This document shows, piece after piece, positions 44,304 through 54,170 of a stretch of 64,000 bases of DNA (position 1 is its first letter; every line of letters begins with the position of its first letter). The position numbers and the translations under genes are program-made. The stretch spans positions 3,100,001 through 3,164,000 of the forward strand of contig NZ_JBEPOO010000001.1 of the NCBI RefSeq assembly GCF_040546815.1, in the 5' to 3' direction. Source of the stretch: Devosia sp. 2618. Lineage in GTDB: Bacteria; Pseudomonadota; Alphaproteobacteria; Rhizobiales; Devosiaceae. The notes beneath the pieces are model-generated. The model saw only the letters and a program-made list of their open reading frames with translations, had not been told where the DNA came from and did not search any database.

Positions 44304-46976
44304 ATGTGGGGGCGCATGAAGGTGTCGGGGGCAATCGCGTGGAACGCGACAAAGGGCTGGGTGCGGCCCAGATTCCTCTTGGCGTTGGTCGCGGGGATAC
44401 TGGTGGTTGGCACCGGGATTTATCTGGACCAGCAGGCCGAAGGCATCAACGAGCAACGTCTACGCAGTAGCGTTCAGGATCAGATATCGTTGATCCGCGC
44501 GCGCCTTGAAGGCAGCATCAACGCCAATATCCAGCTGGTTCGCGGGCTGGTTTCCACCATTTCAACCGAGCCAGATCTCAATCAGGAACGCTTTGCAGCG
44601 CTGGCTGCCAACCTGTTTGAGGAAGATGGGCAACTCCGCTCGGTGGCTGCCGCACCTGATCTGGTTGTGAGCATGACATACCCGTTAGAGGGTAATGAGC
44701 GCGCTATCGGCCTCGACTATCGATCTGCCGGCGCGCAAAGCAACTCGGTGTTTCGCGCTCGCGATACCGGCGAGCTCGTACTCTCGGGCCCCGTTAGTCT
44801 GGTGCAAGGCGGGCGAGGCTTTGTGGCCCGTTTCCCGGTTTTCGTTCACGATGGGGCAGATGTCAGGTTCTGGGGCATTGTCTCGGCGGTTATCGACATC
44901 GAGCGAATGTATACCCAAGGCGGCCTGCTCGACCCTGATCTGGCCATCGACATTTCCATCACGGACCGTTCCGTAGCCAGCAATTCCCTGCCGCCCTTTT
45001 TTGGCACGGCGCTGACCGACAATCCGGTGACTGCCGAGATCATTCTGCCACCAGGGCGCTGGGAGATCGCTGCCGTGCCGAAGACGGGCTGGCACCGTGA
45101 CCCACTCGAGGTGTGGCTGCTGCGGCTTGCCGTGGTGATCGGCGGAGCGCTGATCCTTTTGCCCATTGGTTTGGCCGGCCGCATCAGCAAGGACCGGCAG
45201 CGCCATCTTCAAGAGTTGACGCAGCGCGAAATCGAACTCGAAGCCATTTCGCGGCGACTGGGACTGGCGCTCGATAGCCTGCAGATCGGCGTGTGGGACA
45301 TGGACATGGAGACCAATGAGTTTCTGTGGGATGACCGCATGAACGAAATCTATGGCCTGCCGAAAAACGGTTTCCGTGGCTATGAATCGTGGCGCGAACG
45401 GGTGCATCCCGATGACATCGACCGCGCCGAAGAGCAGTTTGTACAGGGCATTCGCGACGGCGGCTTTGTGGCGGTGTACCGGCTGTGCTGGACGGACGGT
45501 CAGCAGCGCACCATCAAGTCCGTCGCCACCGTCTATGCCGATGCCCAAGGCAATCGAAAAATCCTCGGCGTGAACTGGGACATCACCGCTGATATGGCGC
45601 TGCATGATGAACTCACCACGGCCAATGCACTCACCGAAGCCCGCAATGTCGAGCTGGAGGCGGCCCGGGTCAATATCGAGCACAATTCCCTGCACGATAG
45701 TCTGACGGGTCTGCCGAACCGGCGCTATCTCGATGAAATGCTGACGCGCAACGCTTGTGGCGGCTTCGGCGGCACACGCAGTATCGCCTTGCTGCATATC
45801 GATCTGGACCGCTTCAAGCAGATCAACGACACGCTTGGTCACGCCGCTGGCGATGCCATGCTGGTTCATGCCAGCGGCGTCTTGCGCGAGAATAGTGGCC
45901 CGAACGACTTTGTCCCGCGTGTCGGTGGCGACGAGTTCGTGGTTCTGACCAGTGCCGTTGAGGGGGAGCTGCATCTGGGCATGCTGGCCGAGAAAATCGT
46001 CAAGCAAATGCGCCAGCCCGTTAAATACGAAGGCCACGATGTCCGCTTCGGTGTATCCATCGGCATTGCAGCTGCCGAAGGCGAGGAAATCGACGTCAAA
46101 CGGCTTTTGATCAATGCGGATATTGCGCTTTATCGGGCCAAGGGGCGCGGTCGCAATCGGTTTGAGTTTTTCTCGGAAGAACTACAGGCCGAGGTGGTGC
46201 GGACGAAGCGCGTTGCCGACGAAATTCTCAGTGGTCTTGAGCGCAACGAATTCGTCGCCTGGTTCCAGCCACAGTTTGACGCCCATACGCTTGAGGTAGT
46301 TGGCGTAGAGGCGCTGGCGCGCTGGCAGCATCCAACCGAGGGCATCAAGGCGCCTGACGCTTTTCTGCCGATCGCCGAAGAGCTCAATGTGGTGGCGACG
46401 GTTGATCGGCTGATCCTCGAGCAAACGCTGGCCGCCGTCGCTCGTTGGGACGCGATGGGGCTCAATGTGCCGCGCGCTTCTGTCAATGTCTCGCTTCGGC
46501 GCCTGCATGACGAAGACCTGATCAAGGGCCTGCGCCAGCTTGCCATCGAGCCGGGCCGCATGTCGTTTGAGCTGGTGGAGTCGATCTATCTCGACGAGAA
46601 TGACAGCATCGTCAGCTGGAACATCGATCAGATCAAAGAGCTTGGGATCGACGTCGAGATCGACGATTTCGGCACCGGCTATGCCTCCATCGTCTCGTTG
46701 CAAAAGCTGCGCCCGACCCGGCTCAAGATCGACCGCCAATTGGTCAATCCGATCCTTGTCGATCACGGACAGCGCCAGTTGCTGGCGTCGATCGTCGATA
46801 TCGGCAAATCCATGGGCATCGAGGTGGTTGCCGAGGGCGTCGAGACCATGGAGCATGCTGCGATCCTGCGCGATCTGGGCTGCGATATTCTTCAGGGCTA
46901 TGCCTTCTCGCGTCCGCTGAGCAGCGAAAAACTCGAAGAGTTCCTTAGAGCGAAGGCCTGGAAACAGGCTTCGTAA
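44304..46976 (+). CDS. CHASE-PAS-GGDEF-EAL cyclic-di-GMP protein
   Basis: An 890-residue membrane protein. TM1 is near residues 22-40 (RFLLALVAGILVVGTGIYL). A periplasmic CHASE-type sensor follows to about 270, with TM2 at about 275-295. A PAS domain spans about 315-435 (WDMDMETNEFLWDD). A diguanylate cyclase domain has GGDEF at 541-545 and a phosphodiesterase domain has EAL at 669-671 followed by RWQHP. Both catalytic signatures are intact, so both activities or regulated switching are possible. ATG 44304 is used; ATG 44316 is also possible. Confidence 0.93.
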   Translation: MWGRMKVSGAIAWNATKGWVRPRFLLALVAGILVVGTGIYLDQQAEGINEQRLRSSVQDQISLIRARLEGSINANIQLVRGLVSTISTEPDLNQERFAALAANLFEEDGQLRSVAAAPDLVVSMTYPLEGNERAIGLDYRSAGAQSNSVFRARDTGELVLSGPVSLVQGGRGFVARFPVFVHDGADVRFWGIVSAVIDIERMYTQGGLLDPDLAIDISITDRSVASNSLPPFFGTALTDNPVTAEIILPPGRWEIAAVPKTGWHRDPLEVWLLRLAVVIGGALILLPIGLAGRISKDRQRHLQELTQREIELEAISRRLGLALDSLQIGVWDMDMETNEFLWDDRMNEIYGLPKNGFRGYESWRERVHPDDIDRAEEQFVQGIRDGGFVAVYRLCWTDGQQRTIKSVATVYADAQGNRKILGVNWDITADMALHDELTTANALTEARNVELEAARVNIEHNSLHDSLTGLPNRRYLDEMLTRNACGGFGGTRSIALLHIDLDRFKQINDTLGHAAGDAMLVHASGVLRENSGPNDFVPRVGGDEFVVLTSAVEGELHLGMLAEKIVKQMRQPVKYEGHDVRFGVSIGIAAAEGEEIDVKRLLINADIALYRAKGRGRNRFEFFSEELQAEVVRTKRVADEILSGLERNEFVAWFQPQFDAHTLEVVGVEALARWQHPTEGIKAPDAFLPIAEELNVVATVDRLILEQTLAAVARWDAMGLNVPRASVNVSLRRLHDEDLIKGLRQLAIEPGRMSFELVESIYLDENDSIVSWNIDQIKELGIDVEIDDFGTGYASIVSLQKLRPTRLKIDRQLVNPILVDHGQRQLLASIVDIGKSMGIEVVAEGVETMEHAAILRDLGCDILQGYAFSRPLSSEKLEEFLRAKAWKQAS

Positions 46977-47039
46977 AAGCCTTCTCAAACGCCGTCCCAT
47001 AGGGCATTGATCTTCCATACATGTGGAGGAATTGACGCA

Positions 47040-48074
47040 ATGAGTGACGAGCAGGGCAGGTTTTGCATCGGAGTGGTTGGCGCCGGCATGGGCGCAAAGC
47101 CGCATGCTCTGGCACTGCAATCGCTGGCCAAGGACATTGCCGTCATCGGGGTCTATCGCCGCGATCCGGCGCAGCGCGCGCAGTTCTGCGCGACCTATGG
47201 TTTCCCGGAAGCCGAAAGCTACGAGGCGCTGCTGGCCGACCCGCGGCTTGATGCCGTGCTGGTGCTGACGACGCCCAATGCACGCGCGGCTATCGTAGCG
47301 GCGGCGGCCAAGGCGGGTAAACCCGTGCTGATGGAAAAGCCCGTCGAACGCACCCTGGCGGCGGCCGAACGGATCGTGGGGATTTGCGATGATGCTGGCG
47401 TGCCGCTGGGGGTGATTTTCCAGCATCGCTTCCGTCGCGCCTCTCTCTATCTGGCTGAGGCGGTTGCCGAGAACCGTTACGGCCCGTTGGAGGCTGTCAG
47501 CCTGACGGTGCCGTGGTGGCGACCGCAGCAGGGCTATTACGACACGCCGGGCCGCGGCACTCTGGAGCAGGATGGCGGCGGCGTGTTGATCACGCAGGCA
47601 ATTCACTCGCTTGATCTGATGCTGAGCCTTTCCGGGCCAGTCGACGCCGTTACGGCGATGGCCAAGACTACGCGGCTGCATCAGATGGAGACCGAAGACT
47701 TCGTGTCGGCGGGCCTCGAATTTGCCAATGGCGCGGTCGGCGCGGTGATGGCCACCACGGCCAATTTCCCCGGCGGGCCGGAGAGCCTGACCCTGAACTT
47801 TGCTAGGGCCAGTGCCACGCTAACCGCCGGTAACCTGACAGTTCGCACAATGGACGGGCAGACGATCACCGAAGGCGAAGCCAGTGAAGGCGGCGGCGGG
47901 GCAGACCCGATGGCGTTCCCGTTTGACTGGCACGCAGCCCAGATCGCTGAGTTTGCCGACGCCGTGCTCGCCGGGCGGCAGCCGCTGTCGAATGGGCATA
48001 CCGCGCTCAACGTGCATCGGCTGATCGACGCCATGATGCGCTCGGCCAAGGCAGGTCAGCGCGTTACGCTATGA
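47040..48074 (+). CDS. Gfo/Idh/MocA-family oxidoreductase
   Basis: A 344-residue NAD(P)-dependent dehydrogenase. The Rossmann motif is VGAGMGAKPH near residue 12. The VLVLTTPNA and MEKPVERT segments are the usual family signature, with QHRF and ITQAIHSLDL in the substrate domain. ATG 47040 has GGAGGA nine bases upstream. It is convergent with dppF. The substrate (sugar, inositol or similar) is not predictable. Confidence 0.88.
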   Translation: MSDEQGRFCIGVVGAGMGAKPHALALQSLAKDIAVIGVYRRDPAQRAQFCATYGFPEAESYEALLADPRLDAVLVLTTPNARAAIVAAAAKAGKPVLMEKPVERTLAAAERIVGICDDAGVPLGVIFQHRFRRASLYLAEAVAENRYGPLEAVSLTVPWWRPQQGYYDTPGRGTLEQDGGGVLITQAIHSLDLMLSLSGPVDAVTAMAKTTRLHQMETEDFVSAGLEFANGAVGAVMATTANFPGGPESLTLNFARASATLTAGNLTVRTMDGQTITEGEASEGGGGADPMAFPFDWHAAQIAEFADAVLAGRQPLSNGHTALNVHRLIDAMMRSAKAGQRVTL

Positions 48075-48144
48075 GCGGGACGCTGATTGACATTGACCGC
48101 ACCTTGCCGCCGGGGACGATTCTGCGTTCTCCGGCGGGGTGGCC

Positions 48145-48978
48145 CTACCCCGCCAGCGCGGCCTTTTTGGCCAGTCGGGTCTTGATGCTGTCGATGCTGG
48201 TTTTGGGCGTCGCAGCGAACAGGGCGCGGGTGTATTCGTGCTGGGGATTGCCGAAGACTTCATCGCGGGTGCCGTGTTCAACGACATCGCCGAAATACAT
48301 CACCATCACTTCGTCGGCGATGTAGCGCACCACCGACAGATCGTGGCTGATGAACACATAGGTCAGTCCGAACTCGGCCTGCAGATCCTTGAGCAGGTTG
48401 AGGATTTGCGCCTGCACCGAAAGATCGAGCGCCGACACGGGCTCGTCCAGTACGAGGAAGCTCGGATTGAGCATCAATGCTCGCGCGATGGCGATGCGCT
48501 GGCGCTGGCCGCCCGAGAACATGTGCGGATAACGGTTGAAGTGCTCTGGACCAAGGCCAACCTTGATCAGCATTTCCAGGGCCTTCTGCCTGCGTTCCGC
48601 AGCAGACATATCGGTGTTGAGCAGTAGCGGTTCTGCCAGCACTTCGCCGATCTTCTGGCGCGGATTGAGCGAGCCATAGGGGTTCTGGAAAACGATCTGT
48701 ACCTTCTGGCGCATCGCTTTGGTGACGCCATGGGTCGCGTCGACCTTGTCGCCATCGATCAGAATGTCGCCCGAAGTCGGGTTGTCGATCAGCGTGATCA
48801 TGCGCGCCAGCGTGGACTTGCCACAGCCGCTTTCGCCGACTACCGCCAACGTACGCCCCTTTTCGAGGCTGAAGTTCACGCCCTTGACAGCGTGGACGAC
48901 TTTGGCCGGACGGAACAGACCGCCCGAAGAGATATAATCGCGCTTGAGATCGCGCACCTGCAAGACGGGCGTTGTCAT
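48145..48978 (-). CDS. dppF: Dipeptide ABC transporter ATP-binding protein DppF
   Basis: A 277-residue ATPase of the OppF/DppF family, with Walker A GESGCGKSTLAR, signature FSGGQRQR, Walker B LVLDEPVSALD and the C-terminal oligopeptide-transporter extension (HEYTRALFAATP). The start overlaps the dppD stop (ATGA). It is the last gene of the dppABCDF operon. Confidence 0.93.
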   Translation of the reverse strand: MTTPVLQVRDLKRDYISSGGLFRPAKVVHAVKGVNFSLEKGRTLAVVGESGCGKSTLARMITLIDNPTSGDILIDGDKVDATHGVTKAMRQKVQIVFQNPYGSLNPRQKIGEVLAEPLLLNTDMSAAERRQKALEMLIKVGLGPEHFNRYPHMFSGGQRQRIAIARALMLNPSFLVLDEPVSALDLSVQAQILNLLKDLQAEFGLTYVFISHDLSVVRYIADEVMVMYFGDVVEHGTRDEVFGNPQHEYTRALFAATPKTSIDSIKTRLAKKAALAG

Positions 48979-49823
48979 AGGGTGGCTCCCGTTTCGTCGG
49001 TGAACTTGAAATCGGCGACGGTCGGCAGGCGATCGCCCACCGCGTTTTCGGGCAGAGCCGACAACAGCGCACGCGTGTAGTTAGACTTGGGGTTTTCAAA
49101 CAGAGAGAGCACGTCGGCCTCCTCCATCTTGTGACCCTTGTACTGCACGATGACGCGGTCGGCGGTTTCGGCAACGACGCCCATATCATGGGTGATCATG
49201 ATCAGGCCCATGCCATGCTCTGCCTGCAAACCGACCAAGAGATCGAGGATCTGCTTTTGGATGGTCACGTCGAGCGCTGTGGTCGGTTCGTCGGCAATCA
49301 GCAGCTTTGGATTGCAGGCGATGGCCATGGCGATCATGACACGCTGGCATTGACCACCGCTCATCTGATGCGGGAAAGCGCCCAGACGATCGGCACCATC
49401 GGTGATGCCAACAAGGCGCAGCAGTTCAACCGCTCGATCACGCGCCGCACGTCCCTTGAGACCCATATGACGCTCGAGCACTTCCTCGATCTGGAAGCCC
49501 ACGGTGAAGCAGGGATTGAGGCTGGCCACGGGCTCCTGGAAGATCATGGCAATGTCCTTACCAATGATCTTGCGCTTGTCCGACGGACTCATTTTGAGCA
49601 GGTCGAGCCCTTCAAAGGTCATGACGTCGGCGGTGACGGTTGCCGTCGATGGCAGCAGGCCCATCACGGCCAGCATGGCGACCGACTTGCCCGAACCGGA
49701 CTCGCCGACAATGGCCAACACTTCGCGGGCCTCGACCGACACATCGATGCCATCGACGGCCTTGAACAGGCCGACAGAGGTGTCGAAGGCGACGGTGAGG
49801 TTTTTGATTTCAAGCAGTGCCAT
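48975..49823 (-). CDS. dppD: Dipeptide ABC transporter ATP-binding protein DppD
   Basis: A 282-residue ATPase, with Walker [12 protein letters not shown], signature MSGGQCQRV, Walker [13 protein letters not shown] and H-loop MITHDMG. It is the partner of DppF and is typical of peptide importers that use two different ATPases. The gene starts four bases after dppC ends. Confidence 0.93.
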   Translation of the reverse strand: MALLEIKNLTVAFDTSVGLFKAVDGIDVSVEAREVLAIVGESGSGKSVAMLAVMGLLPSTATVTADVMTFEGLDLLKMSPSDKRKIIGKDIAMIFQEPVASLNPCFTVGFQIEEVLERHMGLKGRAARDRAVELLRLVGITDGADRLGAFPHQMSGGQCQRVMIAMAIACNPKLLIADEPTTALDVTIQKQILDLLVGLQAEHGMGLIMITHDMGVVAETADRVIVQYKGHKMEEADVLSLFENPKSNYTRALLSALPENAVGDRLPTVADFKFTDETGATL

Positions 49824-49827
49824 AGGT

Positions 49828-50727
49828 TCAGCTCCGCTTCAGCTTGGGATCGAGCGCGTCGCGCAGGCCATCGCCCACGAGATTGATCGCCAGAACCGTG
49901 ATCAGGATGGCCAGACCCGGGAAGGTCACGACCCATGGAGCGCGGGTGATGAACTCGCGCGCGGAAGCCAACATGGTGCCCCATTCGGGAGTTGGTGGCT
50001 GGGCGCCCATGCCGAGGAAGCCCAAAGCGGCGGCTTCGAGAATGGCGTTGGAGAAACTCAGGGTAGCCTGAACAATCAGCGGCGCCACGCAGTTTGGCAG
50101 GATGGTTTTGACCATCAGGCGGATATGGCCAGCGCCGGCGACGCGGGCAGAGGTCACATAGTCTTTGCTGGTTTCGGCCATCACTGCGGCGCGCACGAGG
50201 CGGGCAAAGTGTGGTTGTAGCACCAGCGCGATGGCCAGCATGGCATTGAACAGGCCGGGCCCAAGGATCGCCACGAGCACGAGGGCCAGCAGCAGGGATG
50301 GGAAGGCCAGAATGATGTCCATGACGCGCATGATGACAACGTCGACCCAGCCACGGAAGTAGCCGGCCAACACGCCGAGCACGATGCCGACGGTGAGCGC
50401 CACCGTGACCACCACTAGACCGATGGCGAGCGAGTAGCGCGCGCCGTGGATCAGGCGCGAGAGAATATCGCGGCCGACAGGATCGGTGCCGAGGAGATAA
50501 GCCGAGCGGCCACCTTCCATCCATGCGGGTGGAACCAGTAGAGCGTCGCGGAACTGTTGATCGGCCGGGAATGGCGCGATCAGAGGGGCGAATAGGGCCA
50601 CAATGACCAGGAAAGTGAACACGACGAGGCCGATGACGGCGCCGCGGTTCATGGAGAAATAATGCCAGAACTCTGCCAGCGCTGCGAGGCGCGGGCGTTC
50701 GGTCGATACGGGGGTAATCTCGGTCAT
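49828..50727 (-). CDS. dppC: Dipeptide ABC transporter permease DppC
   Basis: A 299-residue permease with an N-terminal OppC-type extension and TM (MNRGAVIGLVVFTFLVIVALFAPL), the motif LGTDPVGRDILSRLIHGARYSL, and the EAA loop near ASARVAGAGHIRLMVKTILPN. It overlaps the dppB stop by one base. Confidence 0.93.
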   Translation of the reverse strand: MTEITPVSTERPRLAALAEFWHYFSMNRGAVIGLVVFTFLVIVALFAPLIAPFPADQQFRDALLVPPAWMEGGRSAYLLGTDPVGRDILSRLIHGARYSLAIGLVVVTVALTVGIVLGVLAGYFRGWVDVVIMRVMDIILAFPSLLLALVLVAILGPGLFNAMLAIALVLQPHFARLVRAAVMAETSKDYVTSARVAGAGHIRLMVKTILPNCVAPLIVQATLSFSNAILEAAALGFLGMGAQPPTPEWGTMLASAREFITRAPWVVTFPGLAILITVLAINLVGDGLRDALDPKLKRS

Positions 50728-51734
50728 CAGCGCGCCCTTATCCGAGGATTGATGACGGCATAGAGCACGTCGACGATGAGGTTGACCGCCATGACCACGA
50801 GCGCGATCAGCAGCAGCCCGGACTGGACGACGACATAGTCACGCTTGGAGATGGAATCGATCATCCATTTGCCGATGCCCGGCCAGGAGAAGATGGTTTC
50901 CGTCAGGATGGCGCCGGCCATCAGCATGCCGACCTGCAGGCCGATAGTGGTGACCACCGGGATCATGGCATTGCGCAGAGCATGGATGTTGATGACGCGG
51001 TTTGGTGACAGGCCCTTGGCGCGGGCGGTGCGGACATAGTCCTCGCCGAGCACTTCGAGCATGGCCGAACGGGTCTGCCGCGCGATAACGGCGAGCGGGA
51101 TGGTGCCCAGCACCACCGCTGGCAGGATCAGGTGACGGACGGCCGACACGAAGGCGGCCCAATTGCCATAGATCAGGCTGTCGATCAGCATGAAGCCCGT
51201 GACGGGCTTGAAAAAGAAATTGAGCGCGATGCGGCCCGAAACAGGGGTCCAGCCGAGATAGCCCGAGAAGAAAATGATGAGTAGCAGGCCCCACCAGAAG
51301 ATGGGCATGGAATAGCCGGTGAGCGCGATCCCCATGGTTACCTGATCAAACCAAGAGCCGCGATTGACGGCGGCAAAGATGCCGGCGGGAATGCCCACAG
51401 CAATGGCAATCAACATGGCGAAGGTCGCCAGCTCGATCGTGGCGGGAAACAGCGCCAGGAAGTCAGTCAGGACAGGGCGCTTGGTGGCCAGCGATATGCC
51501 GAAATCGCCGTGCAGCACGCCCCAGACATAGTTCAGATACTGCTGCCAGATGGGCAGGTTGAAGCCGAACTGTTCCCGGAGGATTTCGTAGCGTTCGGGC
51601 GATACGCCGTGCTGACCAGCCATGGCCAGGATGGGATCGCCGGGCAAAAGCCGGATGAACGCGAATGAAGCAATGGTGATGCCAATCACCGTTGGCACGA
51701 TCAGCGCCAGCTTATGCAGAATGTATCGAAGCAT
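50727..51734 (-). CDS. dppB: Dipeptide ABC transporter permease DppB
   Basis: A 335-residue permease starting MLRYILHKLALIVPTVIGI, with the PGDPI motif and EDYVRTARAKGLSPNRVINIHALRN in the EAA loop. Its length and topology match DppB/OppB. It follows dppA by 63 bp. Confidence 0.93.
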   Translation of the reverse strand: MLRYILHKLALIVPTVIGITIASFAFIRLLPGDPILAMAGQHGVSPERYEILREQFGFNLPIWQQYLNYVWGVLHGDFGISLATKRPVLTDFLALFPATIELATFAMLIAIAVGIPAGIFAAVNRGSWFDQVTMGIALTGYSMPIFWWGLLLIIFFSGYLGWTPVSGRIALNFFFKPVTGFMLIDSLIYGNWAAFVSAVRHLILPAVVLGTIPLAVIARQTRSAMLEVLGEDYVRTARAKGLSPNRVINIHALRNAMIPVVTTIGLQVGMLMAGAILTETIFSWPGIGKWMIDSISKRDYVVVQSGLLLIALVVMAVNLIVDVLYAVINPRIRAR

Positions 51735-51797
51735 GATCCCGCCAATGATGAAGGCGGCGCTTATGCAGCGCCGCCCTTGTTTTCGTTAGAACCGGTA

Positions 51798-53393
51798 TTA
51801 TTCAGTCACGTCGACGTTGTCGAAGCGGTGAATGCCAAGCGGGTCCATGGTGTAGCCGATGACGCGCTTGCTCATTGGCATGAACACCTTGGAGTGTGCC
51901 AGGGTCAGGGCCGGAGCCTGTTCCTTGAACACGACCTGGGCCTGCTCATAGAGCTTGGTACGTTCAGCCTGATCAGGAATGGTCTTTGCGTCCTGGATCA
52001 GCTTTTCGAAGCTTTCGTCGCACCAGCTGGAATAGTTGGAAACGCCGATAGCCGAGCAGGAGAACAGGGTCGCAAAGAAGTTGTCTGGATCACCATTGTC
52101 GCCGGTCCAGCCGATCTGGAACGCACCTGGGCGATCCTTGGCCTTGCCGCGCTCACGGTACTCGGTCCACTCGTAGGAGACGATATTGGCCTTGACGCCA
52201 ACAGCGGCCCAGTCGGCCTGGATGAGTTCAGCAACGCGCTGCGCATTTGGGTTGTATGGACGGCTGACAGGCATGGCCCAGAGGTCAAGCTTCAGGTCCT
52301 TGACGCCAGCGGCTTCGAGAGCTGCCTTGGCAGCTGCTGGATCGTAGGCGTCGTCCTTCACTTCGGTGTTGTAGGACCACATGGTTGGCGGGATCAGATT
52401 GACGGCAACCTGGCCGGCGCCCTGATAGACTGCCTCGATGATGGCGTCCTTGTTGATGGCCTGGTTGAGGGCCTTACGGACCGCAACATTGTCCATCGGA
52501 GCAACGGTAGTGTTGTAGCTCATGTAGCCGATGTTGAGGCCTTCCTGTTCCTGAACGACGAGGTTCTGGTCAGCCTGGAGGTCGGCAATGTCTGCTGGCG
52601 ATGGATATGGAATGATATCGCATTCGCCGGCCTTGAGCTTCTGCACGCGCACAGCCGGATCGGTCGTGATGGCGAAGATCAGGTCGTCGATGGCGACCTT
52701 GCCAGCCCAGTAGTCTGGGAAGGCTGCATAGCGGATGACAGCGTCGGTCTGGTAATCAACGAACTGGAACGGGCCAGTGCCAACCGGGGCCGAAGCGAAG
52801 TCTGCCAGCGTGCCGGCGGCTTCGAGCTGATCAGCATATTCCTTGGACATGATGGACGCGAAGTCCATGCCCAGGTTTGCGATCATTGGCGAGTTTGGTT
52901 CGTTCAGGGTGATCTTGACGGTCAGATCATCAACCTTCTCGATGCTCTTGAGGTACTTGGGCATGTCCATGCCCTGGAAGTAGTCCCAGGAAAGGCCAGA
53001 GAGATAGGTGTAATAAGCGTTGTCTTCTTTCCACTGACGCTCGAACGAGAAGATCACGTCGTCCGCATTGAAATCACGCGTTGGCGTGAAATAGGACGTG
53101 GTGTGGAACTTCACGTTTGGACGCAGGTGGAAGGTGTAGGTCAGGCCGTCGTCGGAAATTTCCCAGCTCTCGGCAAGGCCGGGCTCAACCTCGGTGCCGC
53201 CATGCTTGAACTCGACGAGACGGTTGAAGATCGTACGCGAGGACGCGTCGAAGTCGTTGCCGCCAGTGGTTGGACCTGGATCGAAATGCGCGGGTGAAGC
53301 CTCAGAGCAGAACACCAGTTGCTTGGCCTGGGCTGCGCCAGCGGCCAAAGCAATGATGGCGGTCGCCGCCAGCAAGCTTTTCATCAATTTCAT
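51798..53393 (-). CDS. dppA: Dipeptide ABC transporter substrate-binding protein DppA
   Basis: A 531-residue periplasmic protein (SBP_bac_5 family). It has a Sec signal peptide (MKLMKSLLAATAIIALAAGA, cleavage after AQA near residue 23). The mature N-terminus is KQLVFCSEASPAHFDP, and YTFHLRPNVKFH lies further in. ATG 53393 has GGGAG upstream. DppA-like proteins bind dipeptides or heme; the sequence does not decide. It is the first gene of the operon. Confidence 0.94.
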   Translation of the reverse strand: MKLMKSLLAATAIIALAAGAAQAKQLVFCSEASPAHFDPGPTTGGNDFDASSRTIFNRLVEFKHGGTEVEPGLAESWEISDDGLTYTFHLRPNVKFHTTSYFTPTRDFNADDVIFSFERQWKEDNAYYTYLSGLSWDYFQGMDMPKYLKSIEKVDDLTVKITLNEPNSPMIANLGMDFASIMSKEYADQLEAAGTLADFASAPVGTGPFQFVDYQTDAVIRYAAFPDYWAGKVAIDDLIFAITTDPAVRVQKLKAGECDIIPYPSPADIADLQADQNLVVQEQEGLNIGYMSYNTTVAPMDNVAVRKALNQAINKDAIIEAVYQGAGQVAVNLIPPTMWSYNTEVKDDAYDPAAAKAALEAAGVKDLKLDLWAMPVSRPYNPNAQRVAELIQADWAAVGVKANIVSYEWTEYRERGKAKDRPGAFQIGWTGDNGDPDNFFATLFSCSAIGVSNYSSWCDESFEKLIQDAKTIPDQAERTKLYEQAQVVFKEQAPALTLAHSKVFMPMSKRVIGYTMDPLGIHRFDNVDVTE

Positions 53394-53489
53394 GAATGTT
53401 TTCTCCCGAGAATATTATGCGCACCCAGCTTGATGGCAGGGGCTTGCGGCCAACAAAGCGTAGAATCTGCGGGAGCGCAATGGGGGAGT

Positions 53490-53505
53490 TTGACCATTTG
53501 GTCAA
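53490..53505. promoter_or_regulatory. Palindromic operator candidate upstream of dppA
   Basis: TTGACCATTTGGTCAA is a 7-bp inverted repeat around two bases, 97 bp upstream of the dppA start. The form is typical for a dimeric repressor; the cognate protein is not identified. Confidence 0.5.
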
Positions 53506-53607
53506 TCTGATGACGGCCAGAACCACATTCCACAGAAATGGACGGTTTTAAAATGAACCGTTCGGCGCGGCTTGAAGCGCTTGACCATGCAGCTGCACTG
53601 ATGATCC

Positions 53608-54009
53608 ATGTACGCCATGACCCAATCCATTGCCACCGTAGCCATTCTTGTCAAAGATTATGAAGACGCGATCACATTTTACTGTGATCAGCTCGGCTTC
53701 AACCTGGTCGCCGATACCGATCTGGGTGGGGACAAACGCTGGGTGCTGATTGCCCCGCCGGGCCAGTCCGGGGCGCAGCTTTTGCTGGCCAAGGCCGAGG
53801 GCGAAACGCAACTTGCGGCCGTTGGCAAGCAGGGCGGCGGACGCGTCATGTTTTTCCTCAATACCAGCACCTTCACACGCGACCATGCCGCGATGATCGA
53901 GAGCGGCGTGCGGTTTCTGGAGGAGCCGCGGCACGAGAGCTATGGCTCGGTGGCGGTGTTTGAAGACCTCTATGGCAACAAGTGGGACCTGATCGAGCCC
54001 AAGCGCTGA
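53608..54009 (+). CDS. Glyoxalase/bleomycin-resistance (VOC) family protein
   Basis: A 133-residue vicinal-oxygen-chelate protein. It shows TVAILVKDYEDAITFYCDQLGFNLV and a C-terminal FEDLYGNKWDLIEP with a likely metal-ligand Glu/Asp arrangement. ATG 53608 or ATG 53617 (MTQSIATVA) could start. It stands alone between dppA (divergent) and the aldo/keto reductase gene. Function beyond the fold is unknown. Confidence 0.85.
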   Translation: MYAMTQSIATVAILVKDYEDAITFYCDQLGFNLVADTDLGGDKRWVLIAPPGQSGAQLLLAKAEGETQLAAVGKQGGGRVMFFLNTSTFTRDHAAMIESGVRFLEEPRHESYGSVAVFEDLYGNKWDLIEPKR

Positions 54010-54170
54010 TCGCGGCGCCGTTCAAGCAATTTATCTCTCTGCGCCATAGGGATGATCCGGCCACTTGCCATGCCTATATTGATCTGGCTGGGTTGCATTT
54101 TGCGTGGCCCCTGCAATCGAACCGAATGCCGATGCCGGCGTTTATCTAAAGATTTTACAGGAGACACATC

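Noticed and set aside
48133..48154. GGCGGGGT/ACCCCGCC hairpin as terminator between the convergent oxidoreductase and dppF
   Set aside because: The stem overlaps the dppF stop codon and neither strand has a convincing T-run directly after it, so a terminator call is weak.
51714..53297. 527-codon open frame antisense to dppA
   Set aside because: Same reasoning: dppA is certain, and the opposite frame has no motif or signal.
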